A stretch of 47,863 bases of DNA from Burkholderiales bacterium (GCA_026225235.1 JAMFSK010000146.1:1-47863); one strand, 5' to 3'; shown: positions 39,110 through 46,968, counted from the first letter of the stretch. Translations and numbers: made by a program. Notes: generated by a model not told the origin, from the letters alone.

Positions 39110-39520
39110 ATGCGGCTTACAATTGCTGTCGTGATAGCGTGTTTTGCGGGGCCGTCTTTGGCGGCACGCGATCATTGGTACATAAAGGAATCAGGCGGGA
39201 CATATTCGTATGTCAGCGACGATTCTAGAGGCCCTCTGCAGGTACGATTTAGGGGTCGCAACCGGGACGAATACGTCATCGAGTATCTGGGCGAATTCGG
39301 CTCCGTGAGTCGCATCACATGTCAGGCACCGTGCCATATAGGCCGCAAAAAGATCTATATCAACAACAAGCTTGATAACGATGCGGGTGACGTCGATCTC
39401 GATGCATGGGGTCCTGTTTCGGCCGCTATCGACGATATGCTGGAAAGCAAACTCAAGGTTTCTGCGCGCCCCTGGTCTCACTCGAACGCGCAGATTGCCC
39501 CGTATATTCTCGGCCAATAG
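39110..39520 (+). CDS. Secreted small protein (moron), 136 aa
   Basis: Residues 1-18 are a signal peptide (LTIAVVIACFAGPSLAARD, likely cut after SLA). The mature part is beta-rich with two Cys that may pair (RITCQAPCHIG) and a C-terminus SNAQIAPYILGQ. It has its own promoter-like element and ends one base from the convergent hydrolase gene. The bacterial-type secretion signal and lone promoter are usual for lysogenic-conversion genes. The function is unknown. Confidence 0.65.
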   Translation: MRLTIAVVIACFAGPSLAARDHWYIKESGGTYSYVSDDSRGPLQVRFRGRNRDEYVIEYLGEFGSVSRITCQAPCHIGRKKIYINNKLDNDAGDVDLDAWGPVSAAIDDMLESKLKVSARPWSHSNAQIAPYILGQ

Positions 39521-39521
39521 T

Positions 39522-40277
39522 TCACTGAAGGCTTTTAACCAGCGGAGCAAGCACGACAGCTGCGTTTTGAGCTTTGATCAAATACCCTGCTGGCGTCGGA
39601 TGCTCGGTCCCATCCGAAAGAAGATTGCACCACACGGGCAGCTCTTTCATGAGGCTGTACTGGTGGATCACCTGAACCTGCTCCTGCGCGCCCACAGAGT
39701 CAATGACGTCGACGAAAGTACTGACCGTCTGACCGTCTGCGTAGACATGCTCAGAATCCATGCCTGTCGGCAGATTACACACCGGGTTCGGCTCTTCGAG
39801 CACTGGGGTCTTGCCGGCCGCCTTTACCATCGTGACGAATTGAATCAGCTCTGACCGGAATGCGTCGGCCGACGTCACCGATCGATCGTTCAGCCCGAAA
39901 TTTTCGGTGATGATCGCAGACGAAGTTGACGAAAGATATTGCTGAAACGGCATCGGGAAATTAGTCCCTGCTAGCATATCTGCCAGTGTGGTTCCACCTA
40001 CTGCATTCGTTACGACCGTGACCGTAGAGCCAAGCGTCGATTGCAAGTCGGCCTGCAAATCCGTGCGCGGGTCATCCGTGATGGTATAGGCGCCGGGCGA
40101 GGTCAAAGACACACCGATGGCTGTTGAATCGCCCGCCATGGTCACTTGCACCGGTTTGGGTGCGGGAGGTGCCGCGGGCGCGCTCGGGCTACCGCCTCCG
40201 CCCCCGCCGCAAGCGCTCAGCAGGATTCCAAAAGTTATAGCTACCGCTATGCCGCGAATTTTAAGTTGTGTGTTCAT
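39522..40277 (-). CDS. SGNH/GDSL hydrolase lipoprotein
   Basis: The 251-residue protein has a lipoprotein signal ending LLSAC (Cys23), a Gly/Pro/Ala linker, and SGNH blocks: MAGDSTAIG (the nucleophile Ser), VVTNAVGGTT, NFGLND, and SDGTEHPTPAG carrying the Asp/His pair. It is predicted to be a lipid-anchored esterase facing the periplasm or surface, possibly a deacetylase of polysaccharide. GGGAG precedes the ATG. The ATG overlaps the stop of the paralogue (ATGA). Confidence 0.85.
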   Translation of the reverse strand: MNTQLKIRGIAVAITFGILLSACGGGGGGSPSAPAAPPAPKPVQVTMAGDSTAIGVSLTSPGAYTITDDPRTDLQADLQSTLGSTVTVVTNAVGGTTLADMLAGTNFPMPFQQYLSSTSSAIITENFGLNDRSVTSADAFRSELIQFVTMVKAAGKTPVLEEPNPVCNLPTGMDSEHVYADGQTVSTFVDVIDSVGAQEQVQVIHQYSLMKELPVWCNLLSDGTEHPTPAGYLIKAQNAAVVLAPLVKSLQ

Positions 40278-41446
40278 GATCCGCTCCCGATCAAAGATTG
40301 GATGAGCGGAGCGAGTGCCGCCGCTTGGTTTTGAGCCTTTAGTGCCTGAATGTATGCATCCGGGTAAAAGCCGCCGGTAAAGTGCGCGCACCAGTTCGGC
40401 AGCGCCAGAATTTGCCTGTACTGCTGTACGAGCGGGACGCTCATCGCCGCCGCCGCGGCATCCATCGCGGACACGTAATCGGCGAGTTGCGGATGATTGC
40501 CATCGCACACTAGATTTGGTTCTTCGAGAACCGGGATCTTGCCGGCCGCTCGTGCCGCTTGCACCCACATCGTCAGATAGTTCGCGTAGTCGCTCAACGT
40601 CTCGCCGCCGAGCGCATCGTTGATCGCATGGTTGTCGAGCACGATGTTGGCTTTGGATAGCAAGATGCGTTGCGCGAAGGGCGCGCCCTCGCCATCCGTG
40701 CCATTCATCTCGTTCATGAGGCTGCTCGACGTACCTCCAGTTGCAAGGTTCTGAACCGTGATGCCGTCGCCAAACTGGGCGCGAAGAATTGCTTGAGAAT
40801 CGTTCGGCTCTGTCTGGGTGGATGGGAAGCCAGCCGCCGACGTCATCCCCATCATTGCATCGTCGCCGTGAACTTCGATTAACACGATCTTTGGCGGCAT
40901 CGCCGGTGGTGGCACGACAACTGGAGCGGAGGCCTGCACAGGCGCTGATGCAACAGGTGGCGCAGACGCGACAGGCGGAATTATTGCGGGTGATGAAGCT
41001 GGTGCGTCAGGCGCTGAGGCGGCTGGCGGTGCACTTGCCGGCGGAGCTGCAGGGATGATTGGTGCGACAGCCGGAGCCGATGCGGATTGTGCGGCGCCCG
41101 TCGAACTTGAGCCTCCACCACCGCATGCAGAAAGAGCGAAAACAGTGAGAGCGGCTACTGCTCCAGCTCGCCAGCGTCCGCCGATAGATCGATTGATGCG
41201 CCTACCTTGCGCATTCGACCGAGGACGCGCTCGATTTCTTTCGGTGTGAGTTCGAGTCGTGCCATTAGAAAGAACAAGGTTTGAGCGCTTATAGCGCGCT
41301 CGCCACCCGTATATTTTCGCCAGGTCCGGCTCTCCATCGATCCGGATAGCTCCGCCATCTCCGCGCTGGACTTGTTGAGGTCTGCCTTGAGCTTCGATAG
41401 CGCAGCGGGTGACGGGGGCACATAAAGGATGGCCATAGCGTTTCAT
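40274..41446 (-). CDS. Degenerate SGNH-like lipoprotein paralogue, start unclear
   Basis: The mature part starts at Cys (codon 41125-41123) after FALSA, then a long Pro/Ala/Ser linker and an SGNH-like domain. It aligns with the downstream hydrolase (ATGGTSSSLMNE, AINDALGGE, GKIPVLEEPNLVC). The nucleophile Ser of GDS is Asp (VHGDDAMMG) and the His block is replaced (GGFYPDAY), so the protein is probably not catalytic. No ATG, GTG or TTG lies in frame between the ATG at 41446 and the lipobox; that ATG has a good AAGGAAAG site but would add about 90 residues read across the regulator gene. The listed start is the only canonical one. Confidence 0.6.
   Translation of the reverse strand: MKRYGHPLCAPVTRCAIEAQGRPQQVQRGDGGAIRIDGEPDLAKIYGWRARYKRSNLVLSNGTTRTHTERNRARPRSNAQGRRINRSIGGRWRAGAVAALTVFALSACGGGGSSSTGAAQSASAPAVAPIIPAAPPASAPPAASAPDAPASSPAIIPPVASAPPVASAPVQASAPVVVPPPAMPPKIVLIEVHGDDAMMGMTSAAGFPSTQTEPNDSQAILRAQFGDGITVQNLATGGTSSSLMNEMNGTDGEGAPFAQRILLSKANIVLDNHAINDALGGETLSDYANYLTMWVQAARAAGKIPVLEEPNLVCDGNHPQLADYVSAMDAAAAAMSVPLVQQYRQILALPNWCAHFTGGFYPDAYIQALKAQNQAAALAPLIQSLIGSGS
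41155..41436 (-). CDS. XRE-like regulator of the hydrolase operon, 93 aa
   Basis: Residues 12-65 have a helix-turn-helix (LSKLKADLNKSSAEMAELSG, then ESRTWRKYTGGERAISAQTL, FFLMARLEL), the type found in phage and accessory regulators that read RxWRKYTGG. It is the first gene after a strong promoter containing a palindrome and probably controls that promoter. Its ATG has no close ribosome site, since AAGGAAAG is 20 bases away. Its 3' end overlaps the N-terminus of the degenerate hydrolase frame. Confidence 0.75.
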   Translation of the reverse strand: MAILYVPPSPAALSKLKADLNKSSAEMAELSGSMESRTWRKYTGGERAISAQTLFFLMARLELTPKEIERVLGRMRKVGASIDLSADAGELEQ

Positions 41447-41500
41447 CGTTCTTTCCTTTCGGAGATCGGGCCGCGCGGTGTGCGCTTCCACATGCGATAA

Positions 41501-41530
41501 AGAATACCGGCCCAATGGGCCTATTGTCAA
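41501..41530 (-). promoter_or_regulatory. Promoter with internal palindrome, driving the hydrolase operon
   Basis: On minus, TTGACA (41530-41525), an 18-base spacer and TATTCT (41506-41501) form a strong sigma-70 promoter with a start near 41494. The spacer holds GGCCCATTGGGCC, flanked by AATA and GGTATT, an inverted repeat fit for a dimeric regulator such as the adjacent XRE-like protein. Confidence 0.75.
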
Positions 41531-41552
41531 GAAAAGATTTGAACGATCACCG

Positions 41553-41573
41553 GCCGCCTAGAGCGGCTTTTTT
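41553..41573 (+). terminator. Terminator before the lysis genes
   Basis: GCCGC-CTAGA-GCGGC (41553-41567) is followed by six T on the plus strand. It insulates the lysis genes from upstream plus-strand transcripts. Confidence 0.82.
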
Positions 41574-41596
41574 ACGTCCATACCGGCGACCGCGCG

Positions 41597-42016
41597 ATGA
41601 CCGACCACGTCACCAACGAAGATTTGCAACGCCAGTTGAACGACCAGAAGGCCGTATCTACTGAGATCAACGGAAAGCTGGAAAAGCTTATTGAGCTCAG
41701 TACGGGGCAGCAACTGCAAGGGCAGGCGCTCGCGGAATTGCAGAAGCAGTTCGGCACGTACCTAGACCGATACAGCACCAACGATATCAAGCAATGGGAA
41801 GACATCAACGCTACGAAGGATCAGTTGACCAGCCTTAAGTCGAAGATCCACGGCGGCGCAATAGTCCTCGGGTTCTTTCAAGTTTTGATCGTCGGGATGA
41901 TCGGCTGGACGCTTCAGACGGTCATCTCTGACCACACGATGATCGCCGTTCACGAGTCGAAGCTGACTGAACAGGGTGGCGAGTTGCAGGCATTGCGTCA
42001 CCTTACCGGGAACTGA
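41597..42016 (+). CDS. Membrane protein before lysozyme, possible holin-like
   Basis: The 139-residue protein has a charged, helical N-terminal 75 residues (STEINGKLEKLIELSTGQQL), likely coiled, and one membrane span at about 86-106 (GAIVLGFFQVLIVGMIGWTL), then a short polar tail. It ends two bases before the lysozyme gene. XhlA-like or spanin-like proteins have this plan, but so do other phage membrane proteins. The role in lysis is an inference from position. Confidence 0.55.
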   Translation: MTDHVTNEDLQRQLNDQKAVSTEINGKLEKLIELSTGQQLQGQALAELQKQFGTYLDRYSTNDIKQWEDINATKDQLTSLKSKIHGGAIVLGFFQVLIVGMIGWTLQTVISDHTMIAVHESKLTEQGGELQALRHLTGN

Positions 42017-42018
42017 CC

Positions 42019-42480
42019 ATGAATCTCGTGCTGATGGACGCGGAACTGCGCCGCGATGAAGCCGTGCGCTATGTCCTCTATTACGACACGAAGGGCATTC
42101 CGACGACGGGCGTTGGCCACAATCTGCAAGCATCTCCGCTGCCAGCCGGCTGGACCTATCCGCTCTCAGATGCCCAAGTCGACCAGCTTCTTAATACCGA
42201 TCTCGGCAACACATTTGCCCAGCTCGACCACTCGTTGCCGTGGTGGCGCGGCCTCGATGAAGTACGCCAGCGGGTTGTCGCGAACATGTGCTTCAACATG
42301 GGAATCGGAACGCTTCTTGAATTCCACAACACGCTCGGCGCGATGCAGCGCGGCTCCTATGCGATTGCCGCCGCTGGCATGAAGGCATCCGCCTGGTACG
42401 GCGAAGTCGGCGATCGCGCTGTGCGCCTGTGTCAGGCAATGGAAACAGGCGTTATGCCAGATGAGCCCGCGATCACCTGA
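42019..42480 (+). CDS. T4-type lysozyme (GH24 endolysin)
   Basis: The 153-residue protein matches the phage lysozyme family: RRDEAVRYVLYYDTKGIPTT, then GVGH, with Glu14, Asp23 and Thr29 in the place of the T4 triad Glu11, Asp20, Thr26. It has no signal peptide, so it needs a holin to reach the wall. WWRGLDEVRQRVVANMCFNM is a conserved helix. It hydrolyses peptidoglycan glycan strands. Confidence 0.93.
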   Translation: MNLVLMDAELRRDEAVRYVLYYDTKGIPTTGVGHNLQASPLPAGWTYPLSDAQVDQLLNTDLGNTFAQLDHSLPWWRGLDEVRQRVVANMCFNMGIGTLLEFHNTLGAMQRGSYAIAAAGMKASAWYGEVGDRAVRLCQAMETGVMPDEPAIT

Positions 42481-42503
42481 GATATCGCATCACCAAATAT
42501 TCC

Positions 42504-42525
42504 AACCGCCCTTGAGGCGGTTTTT
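42504..42525 (+). terminator. Terminator after the lysozyme gene
   Basis: AACCGCC (42504-42510) pairs with GGCGGTT (42516-42522) across CTTGA, followed by TTTGCGTTTACG. It separates the lysis gene from the adhesin-like gene. Confidence 0.82.
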
Positions 42526-42542
42526 GCGTTTACGAGGGTTGA

Positions 42543-44696
42543 ATGGCCTATAGCAAGTGGTGGGTCATTACTTCAGGCTCAACCGCAGTTGCGCCTGCCG
42601 ACTTCAACCCTGCCGACAACCTTGCCAAAGCATACGGCCCTGGTGGTGGTGGCGGTAATGGTTTAGGCCAAGGTGGCGGCGGGTCAGGCGGGTATTCGGA
42701 TTCGCTGAACGTTTCTATCGCCGCCGGCGCCACGGTCAACTGTTCGATCGGCACAGGTGGCCCGGGCGGCATTGCGTCAGCGACTGCTCAGGCCGGGTCT
42801 AACGGTAGCGGCCCGACGTGGCTCGGCGGCACGAGTCTCGCGACTTCACTGGTTGGTGCGAACGCGGGCGGTGGTGCTCCCACGGGTGGCGCAGGCGGTG
42901 TTGGCGCAACGACCACCGGTGCGATCGGCACCAACCTGAAACGCGCTGGCTCCGCCGGCGGTGTCTCGAATTTCTATGCAGGCGGTGGCGCGGGCGCACC
43001 GGGCGCGGATGGCATCGGCGCAGTTGGTGGCGAGTCTGCCGGTAACAACTTTGGCGTCGGAGGCGGCGGTGCTGATGGCGGCACGACCCCCGCGAATTCG
43101 AGCGGCACGACTGGCGCAAATGGCGGTCAAGGCCCACTCGGAACCGGAGCGGGCACCGGCGGCGCTACGACAGGCTCACCGAACGGCACTGCGGGCGTGA
43201 ACGGCGGTGGTGGCGGTGGCTCATTCGGCAACGGCACGATCCAAGGCAACGGCGGCGCAGGCGGTCCTGGTACCGACACGGCCGCGGGCGCAGCAGGCTC
43301 AGGTGGTGGTGGTGGTGGTGCGGGCCAAGGAACAGCGGCTAGCGGCTTGGGCGTGGGCGGGGCAGGCGGTCTCTTTGGCGGTGGCGGTGGTGGCGCGGGT
43401 AACTACACCACGGGCACGCAACCGGCAGGCGGCGCAGGGGCCAATGGCGGCATTGTTGTCGGCTATAACCCGGTCGCGCTCACAGGTTCGGTTGCCTCAA
43501 CTCAACAGCCGAACACAGCAGCAGCAACAAGCAAGATAGGCATCAACGCATCAGGAGCGCCAGCCCAGCACACGAATACGGTGGCTGCATCAAGCGCAGT
43601 TGGCGTAAGTGGTTCTGCCGCCAGCACACAACAGAAAAACACGACCGTCGTATCTGGGGCGATTGGTATCTCAGCAGTAGCGGCCAGCACGCAGCAGCCT
43701 AACGTCAGTGCCGCATCTGCGTCGATCGGATCCTCCGGGGCCGCAGCTACCGCTGCGATCATGCAGGCCCCCAACGCAAGCGCCGCGGCAGCTTCTGTGT
43801 CGGGTGCTTCGACTGCGGCGAGTACGCAAGGCGTCAACACGGCGGCGGCGTTAAGTGTCATCGGGGTGGGCGGCGCAACGAGCGCGACGCAGGGAAAGAA
43901 CGCTGCGGCGGCAAGCGCGAGCATTTCTTTCATTGGATCAGCGGCATCTGTCCAGGCGAAGAACGCTGCTGCAGCGGCTGCGGCTATTTCAGTAAGCGCA
44001 TCGGCCGCATCGGCGCAACAGTCGAATACGAGCGCGGCATCGAGCGCGGCGTCCAGCGCTGCGGCAGTCGCGAGCATTCAAGCGCTCAACGTAGCGAATT
44101 CAACGGCCGCGGTCGGGAGTGTTGCATCAGCAGTCGCGGCGCCAGTCCAGGCGCCGAACGCTGCGGCTACGTCGGCAGCAATCGGTGTTGCAGCATCGGC
44201 ACCCGTTACGCAGCATGCGAATGCGGCATCAGCATCGACTGCGATTGGCGTTCGTGGATCCGCTTCGGTTACACAGTTGCCGAACGCGATATCGGCATCT
44301 GGCGCCGTCGCGATTGCTTCCGTTGGTGCACCGTCTCAAGCGAAGAACGTTGGCGTAGCGGCTGGACGAGTGGCAGCCGTGAGCACTGCCGCACCCGTAC
44401 AGATATCGAACGCCGCTTCGTCGGTGCTGGTCGTAGGAGTCTCTGGGCAGGCCGCGCCTGCCCAGCAGCCCAATACAGCCGCTGCCGCAGCGCTTGTCAC
44501 GGCGGATGAGCTGGTCGCGAGCGCCTCTGCTACTCAACAACCGAATGCCTGCTCTGCAGTTGGGCGGATCAAGTCTTTCACGATCGACACGGTAATCGTC
44601 CCAGTCATCGCAGAAAGTCGAGTCGTGGGCATACACCCCGAAGAGCGCGTAATCGGTATTCGCGGAGAGCAGCGAATAGTGGGCATCGCTGCATAA
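42543..44696 (+). CDS. Glycine-rich, repetitive tail-adhesin-like protein, 717 aa
   Basis: There are three regions. Residues 1-310 are very Gly-rich with repeated GGGGG and GGAGG runs and a Trp-containing start (MAYSKWWVITSGSTAVAP), like polyglycine-II adhesins. Residues 315-670 are about 17 repeats of roughly 21 residues with Q-x-x-N (for example STQQPNTAAA) followed by Ala-rich and IG/VG steps. The C-terminus repeats a nonapeptide three times (RVVGIHPEE, RVIGIRGEQ, RIVGIAA). GAGGG precedes the ATG. It may form a surface fibre, or bind host sugar. Confidence 0.65.
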   Translation: MAYSKWWVITSGSTAVAPADFNPADNLAKAYGPGGGGGNGLGQGGGGSGGYSDSLNVSIAAGATVNCSIGTGGPGGIASATAQAGSNGSGPTWLGGTSLATSLVGANAGGGAPTGGAGGVGATTTGAIGTNLKRAGSAGGVSNFYAGGGAGAPGADGIGAVGGESAGNNFGVGGGGADGGTTPANSSGTTGANGGQGPLGTGAGTGGATTGSPNGTAGVNGGGGGGSFGNGTIQGNGGAGGPGTDTAAGAAGSGGGGGGAGQGTAASGLGVGGAGGLFGGGGGGAGNYTTGTQPAGGAGANGGIVVGYNPVALTGSVASTQQPNTAAATSKIGINASGAPAQHTNTVAASSAVGVSGSAASTQQKNTTVVSGAIGISAVAASTQQPNVSAASASIGSSGAAATAAIMQAPNASAAAASVSGASTAASTQGVNTAAALSVIGVGGATSATQGKNAAAASASISFIGSAASVQAKNAAAAAAAISVSASAASAQQSNTSAASSAASSAAAVASIQALNVANSTAAVGSVASAVAAPVQAPNAAATSAAIGVAASAPVTQHANAASASTAIGVRGSASVTQLPNAISASGAVAIASVGAPSQAKNVGVAAGRVAAVSTAAPVQISNAASSVLVVGVSGQAAPAQQPNTAAAAALVTADELVASASATQQPNACSAVGRIKSFTIDTVIVPVIAESRVVGIHPEERVIGIRGEQRIVGIAA

Positions 44697-44712
44697 ACAT
44701 TTTGGAGTTTCG

Positions 44713-45060
44713 ATGTCTCAACAGCCGCCAACCATACCGATCCTCTGGAAAGACCCATACGCAGATAAGGACTATGGGATCGATTTGGCAATCGTCCCAA
44801 CGCCGTATCAACCGCTCAACGGCCCGTGGCTGCAGCCTGGCGAAACGATCGTATCGAGCAATGTCACGTCGTCGGATTCCGGTCTCATCATCAATTCGTG
44901 GAGCATTGAGCCTAATGCGACCGGGACGCTCGCGAGCGCGATCATCGCCTGGATCTCGGGTGGCGTGCTCGGAATGGCCTACACCGTTCGGTTCTTTTTC
45001 ACCACAAGTCAAGGGCGCAGCGATGTGCGATCGATTGAAGTTCGAATGATCCAGTCTTAA
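44713..45060 (+). CDS. Hypothetical structural protein, 115 aa
   Basis: GGAG lies five bases before the ATG. It is beta-rich (IPILWKDPYADKDYGIDLAI, then WLQPGETIVSSNVTSSDSGL) with a C-terminal strand pair (YTVRFFFTTSQGRSDVRSIE). Such small proteins follow fibre genes in many Burkholderia phages. Its function is unknown; it may decorate the fibre. Confidence 0.65.
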   Translation: MSQQPPTIPILWKDPYADKDYGIDLAIVPTPYQPLNGPWLQPGETIVSSNVTSSDSGLIINSWSIEPNATGTLASAIIAWISGGVLGMAYTVRFFFTTSQGRSDVRSIEVRMIQS

Positions 45061-45081
45061 AGCCTCAAACCGTCATCTCCA

Positions 45082-45104
45082 GCCGCCTTCGGGCGGCTTT
45101 TTTT
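45082..45104 (+). terminator. Terminator
   Basis: GCCGCC-TTCG-GGCGGC (45082-45097) is followed by seven T. The bases after it (TACGCCCGGA) repeat those after the terminator at 35701. Confidence 0.88.
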
Positions 45105-45121
45105 ACGCCCGGAGCACATGA

Positions 45122-45751
45122 ATGTCCTCGAATCTCAAGTACAGCGCGGTTTTGAAAAATGCGCAGCAAGCGGCAATCACGACCACAGTCGGAGCGTCGG
45201 CTTTGCTCAACATCATGGGCGGCCCGCAGCGGACCAATCCTGATGCCGCACTCGCGAATACCACGCTGTCAGCCACGATCACCACGTCGCAAACGACGAT
45301 CGTGCTTGTATCGGCGACCAACTTCCCCAGTTCCGGCAACTACACGCTGTGGGTCGGTGCGGAGCAGATGACGGTGACGGGCGGACAGGGTACGACGTCG
45401 CTCACGGTAACGCGGGGTGTCAATGGATCGACGGCTCTTGCATCGGCGAGCGGTACAGCAATCACGAACACGCCGGTTCTGGCGACGCTCACGTGTAACG
45501 CAACGTTTGCACCTGCACCGTCCGCCGGCGTCCTGACGCTGAATTCGATTACCAGTGGCACCGGGACGACTGTAGCTGGGCTGGGGTCGACTGCCTCGTG
45601 GTTCACGATCACGACTTCCGGCGCAACACCGCATGTCGATGGTACCTGCGGCGTCACGAGCGGCTTCGACATGAACTTCGTCGGAAGCGCTGCTATCGCT
45701 ACGGGCCAGACGGTCAGCGACTCCTCGTTCACGCTCTCCAACACGAACTAA
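45122..45751 (+). CDS. Hypothetical beta-rich phage structural protein, 209 aa
   Basis: Residues 45-105 (SATITTSQTTIVLVSATNFP, then YTLWVGAEQMTVTGGQGTTS and LTVTRGVNGS) form a small domain I know from other phage structural proteins. The rest is Thr/Ser/Gly-rich. The ATG at 45122 follows GGAG, and the ATG at 45118 is in another frame. A role on the virion surface is likely but unproven. Confidence 0.65.
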   Translation: MSSNLKYSAVLKNAQQAAITTTVGASALLNIMGGPQRTNPDAALANTTLSATITTSQTTIVLVSATNFPSSGNYTLWVGAEQMTVTGGQGTTSLTVTRGVNGSTALASASGTAITNTPVLATLTCNATFAPAPSAGVLTLNSITSGTGTTVAGLGSTASWFTITTSGATPHVDGTCGVTSGFDMNFVGSAAIATGQTVSDSSFTLSNTN

Positions 45752-45754
45752 GCC

Positions 45755-46231
45755 ATGCCAGTCGAACAAATCCACGAGCTCAAAGACACCCTCACGGAGG
45801 ATGTTCTAACGCCCGGCCACGCCGCGCGAATCACGACTCCGCTATTTCGGCACTCGAAGCTTGAATTGATGGCCTCGCAACATCCGCCGCGGTGCTGGAT
45901 TTGCGGCAAGACGGAAGCCGAGCTCGGCCAGCCGCTCGAGGCGCATCACAACGGCGTTGAACGCAGCTTTGCCGAGGGCGAGATCGACTGGGAGCGCGTC
46001 AAGGCCGATTTCCCGCATCACGACTGGTCGACGTTCGACCCGGCGAATCCGTACACCTTCGTCGACGACATGAGCCCGAGTGGCCAGGGGCTCTTGCTGT
46101 GCAAAGAGCATCACACGGGCCGCGATTCCGGGATTCACAACATGGCCTATCCGCTGTGGATCCTGCAGCGGTACCTGAAAGACGGCGCGCGGTTTTCTCC
46201 GAACGAAGTAATTCACCACGACATGGTTTAG
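45755..46231 (+). CDS. HNH-like endonuclease-type protein, 158 aa
   Basis: It has a Cys-x2-Cys (CWICGKTEAELGQPLEAHHN) with an adjacent His-His, and a second cluster GLLLCKEHHTGRDSGIHNMA. The four Cys/His plus two His-His pairs fit a zinc-linked HNH-like fold. Many phages carry HNH proteins near packaging genes; this one lies among late genes, four bases after the previous stop. It could be a nuclease or just a zinc-bound structural protein. Confidence 0.65.
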   Translation: MPVEQIHELKDTLTEDVLTPGHAARITTPLFRHSKLELMASQHPPRCWICGKTEAELGQPLEAHHNGVERSFAEGEIDWERVKADFPHHDWSTFDPANPYTFVDDMSPSGQGLLLCKEHHTGRDSGIHNMAYPLWILQRYLKDGARFSPNEVIHHDMV

Positions 46232-46239
46232 GAGCATCG

Positions 46240-46503
46240 ATGAATTCCACCTCTTCTCTGGTTACCGGCGGCGTCACGATGTCGGCCGCCACTTTGGTTC
46301 CGCTCGTTACCTGGGCGATGAACGGCCTTCCGAAGCCAATCCCTGACGGCATCCCGCTTTTGGTCGCCGCGGGCCTCATCACCGGCTTGCACGCTGCATA
46401 CAACATCTATGTCGCGCGCGCAGCTGCCAAGGCAATCCCTGTTGCTCCCGCTACTCCCGCTGTTCCTGCTGCTCAAGTCGCACCTTCCATCATCCAATCC
46501 TGA
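46240..46503 (+). CDS. Holin-like protein with two membrane spans, 87 aa
   Basis: AGGAG lies six bases before the ATG. Two hydrophobic spans (MSAATLVPLVTWAMNG, then IPLLVAAGLITGLHAAYNIY) flank a Pro/Lys turn, and a Pro/Ala tail follows. This is the plan of class II holins. It is the best holin candidate in the window, though it lies 3.8 kb from the lysozyme gene. Confidence 0.65.
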   Translation: MNSTSSLVTGGVTMSAATLVPLVTWAMNGLPKPIPDGIPLLVAAGLITGLHAAYNIYVARAAAKAIPVAPATPAVPAAQVAPSIIQS

Positions 46504-46527
46504 ACTCCCTCTTTCACTGAGATCACC

Positions 46528-46968
46528 ATGAAATCATTTTTCATCGCCGCGCTTGCGGTTTTTTGTGTTGCCTTCGCCGGTTGTTCGAATGCACCGGCTC
46601 TGCCCAGCCTTCAACAGCAATTTGTTCAGATGTGCCCCGTGGTCAATGCCGATCTGGCTGTCCTGGCTGCTTCACCGTCGCTGACCGTCGCGCAACAAAC
46701 CATGCTGAAGACGCAGATCATCCCCGCCAACCAGCTTATTTGCTCTTCGGGCGCCGCATTGAATGTGACGAATCTGAAGGCGTTCCATGACAGCCTGCTG
46801 CCGGTTGCCATCGGCATTGTGCAGGCCACGCCGGCGATTCCCGATCAACCGATGGTGCTGCTCGCGCTCCAACTGTTCGGGCCTGTCCTTCAAGGTCTGA
46901 TCGATCAAGCCATCACGACCATTGCGCCGGCCGCTCCTGTCGCAGCTTCGGCACCCATCGACGCTTAA
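46528..46968 (+). CDS. Small lipoprotein, 146 aa
   Basis: The signal MKSFFIAALAVFCVAFAGC has the lipobox AFAGC with Cys19. The rest is an Ala-rich helical protein with two Cys. Similar lipoproteins lie at phage lysis regions in Burkholderia phages. It might be an outer-membrane spanin-like partner, but it lacks the short Pro-rich form of o-spanins. Confidence 0.7.
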   Translation: MKSFFIAALAVFCVAFAGCSNAPALPSLQQQFVQMCPVVNADLAVLAASPSLTVAQQTMLKTQIIPANQLICSSGAALNVTNLKAFHDSLLPVAIGIVQATPAIPDQPMVLLALQLFGPVLQGLIDQAITTIAPAAPVAASAPIDA

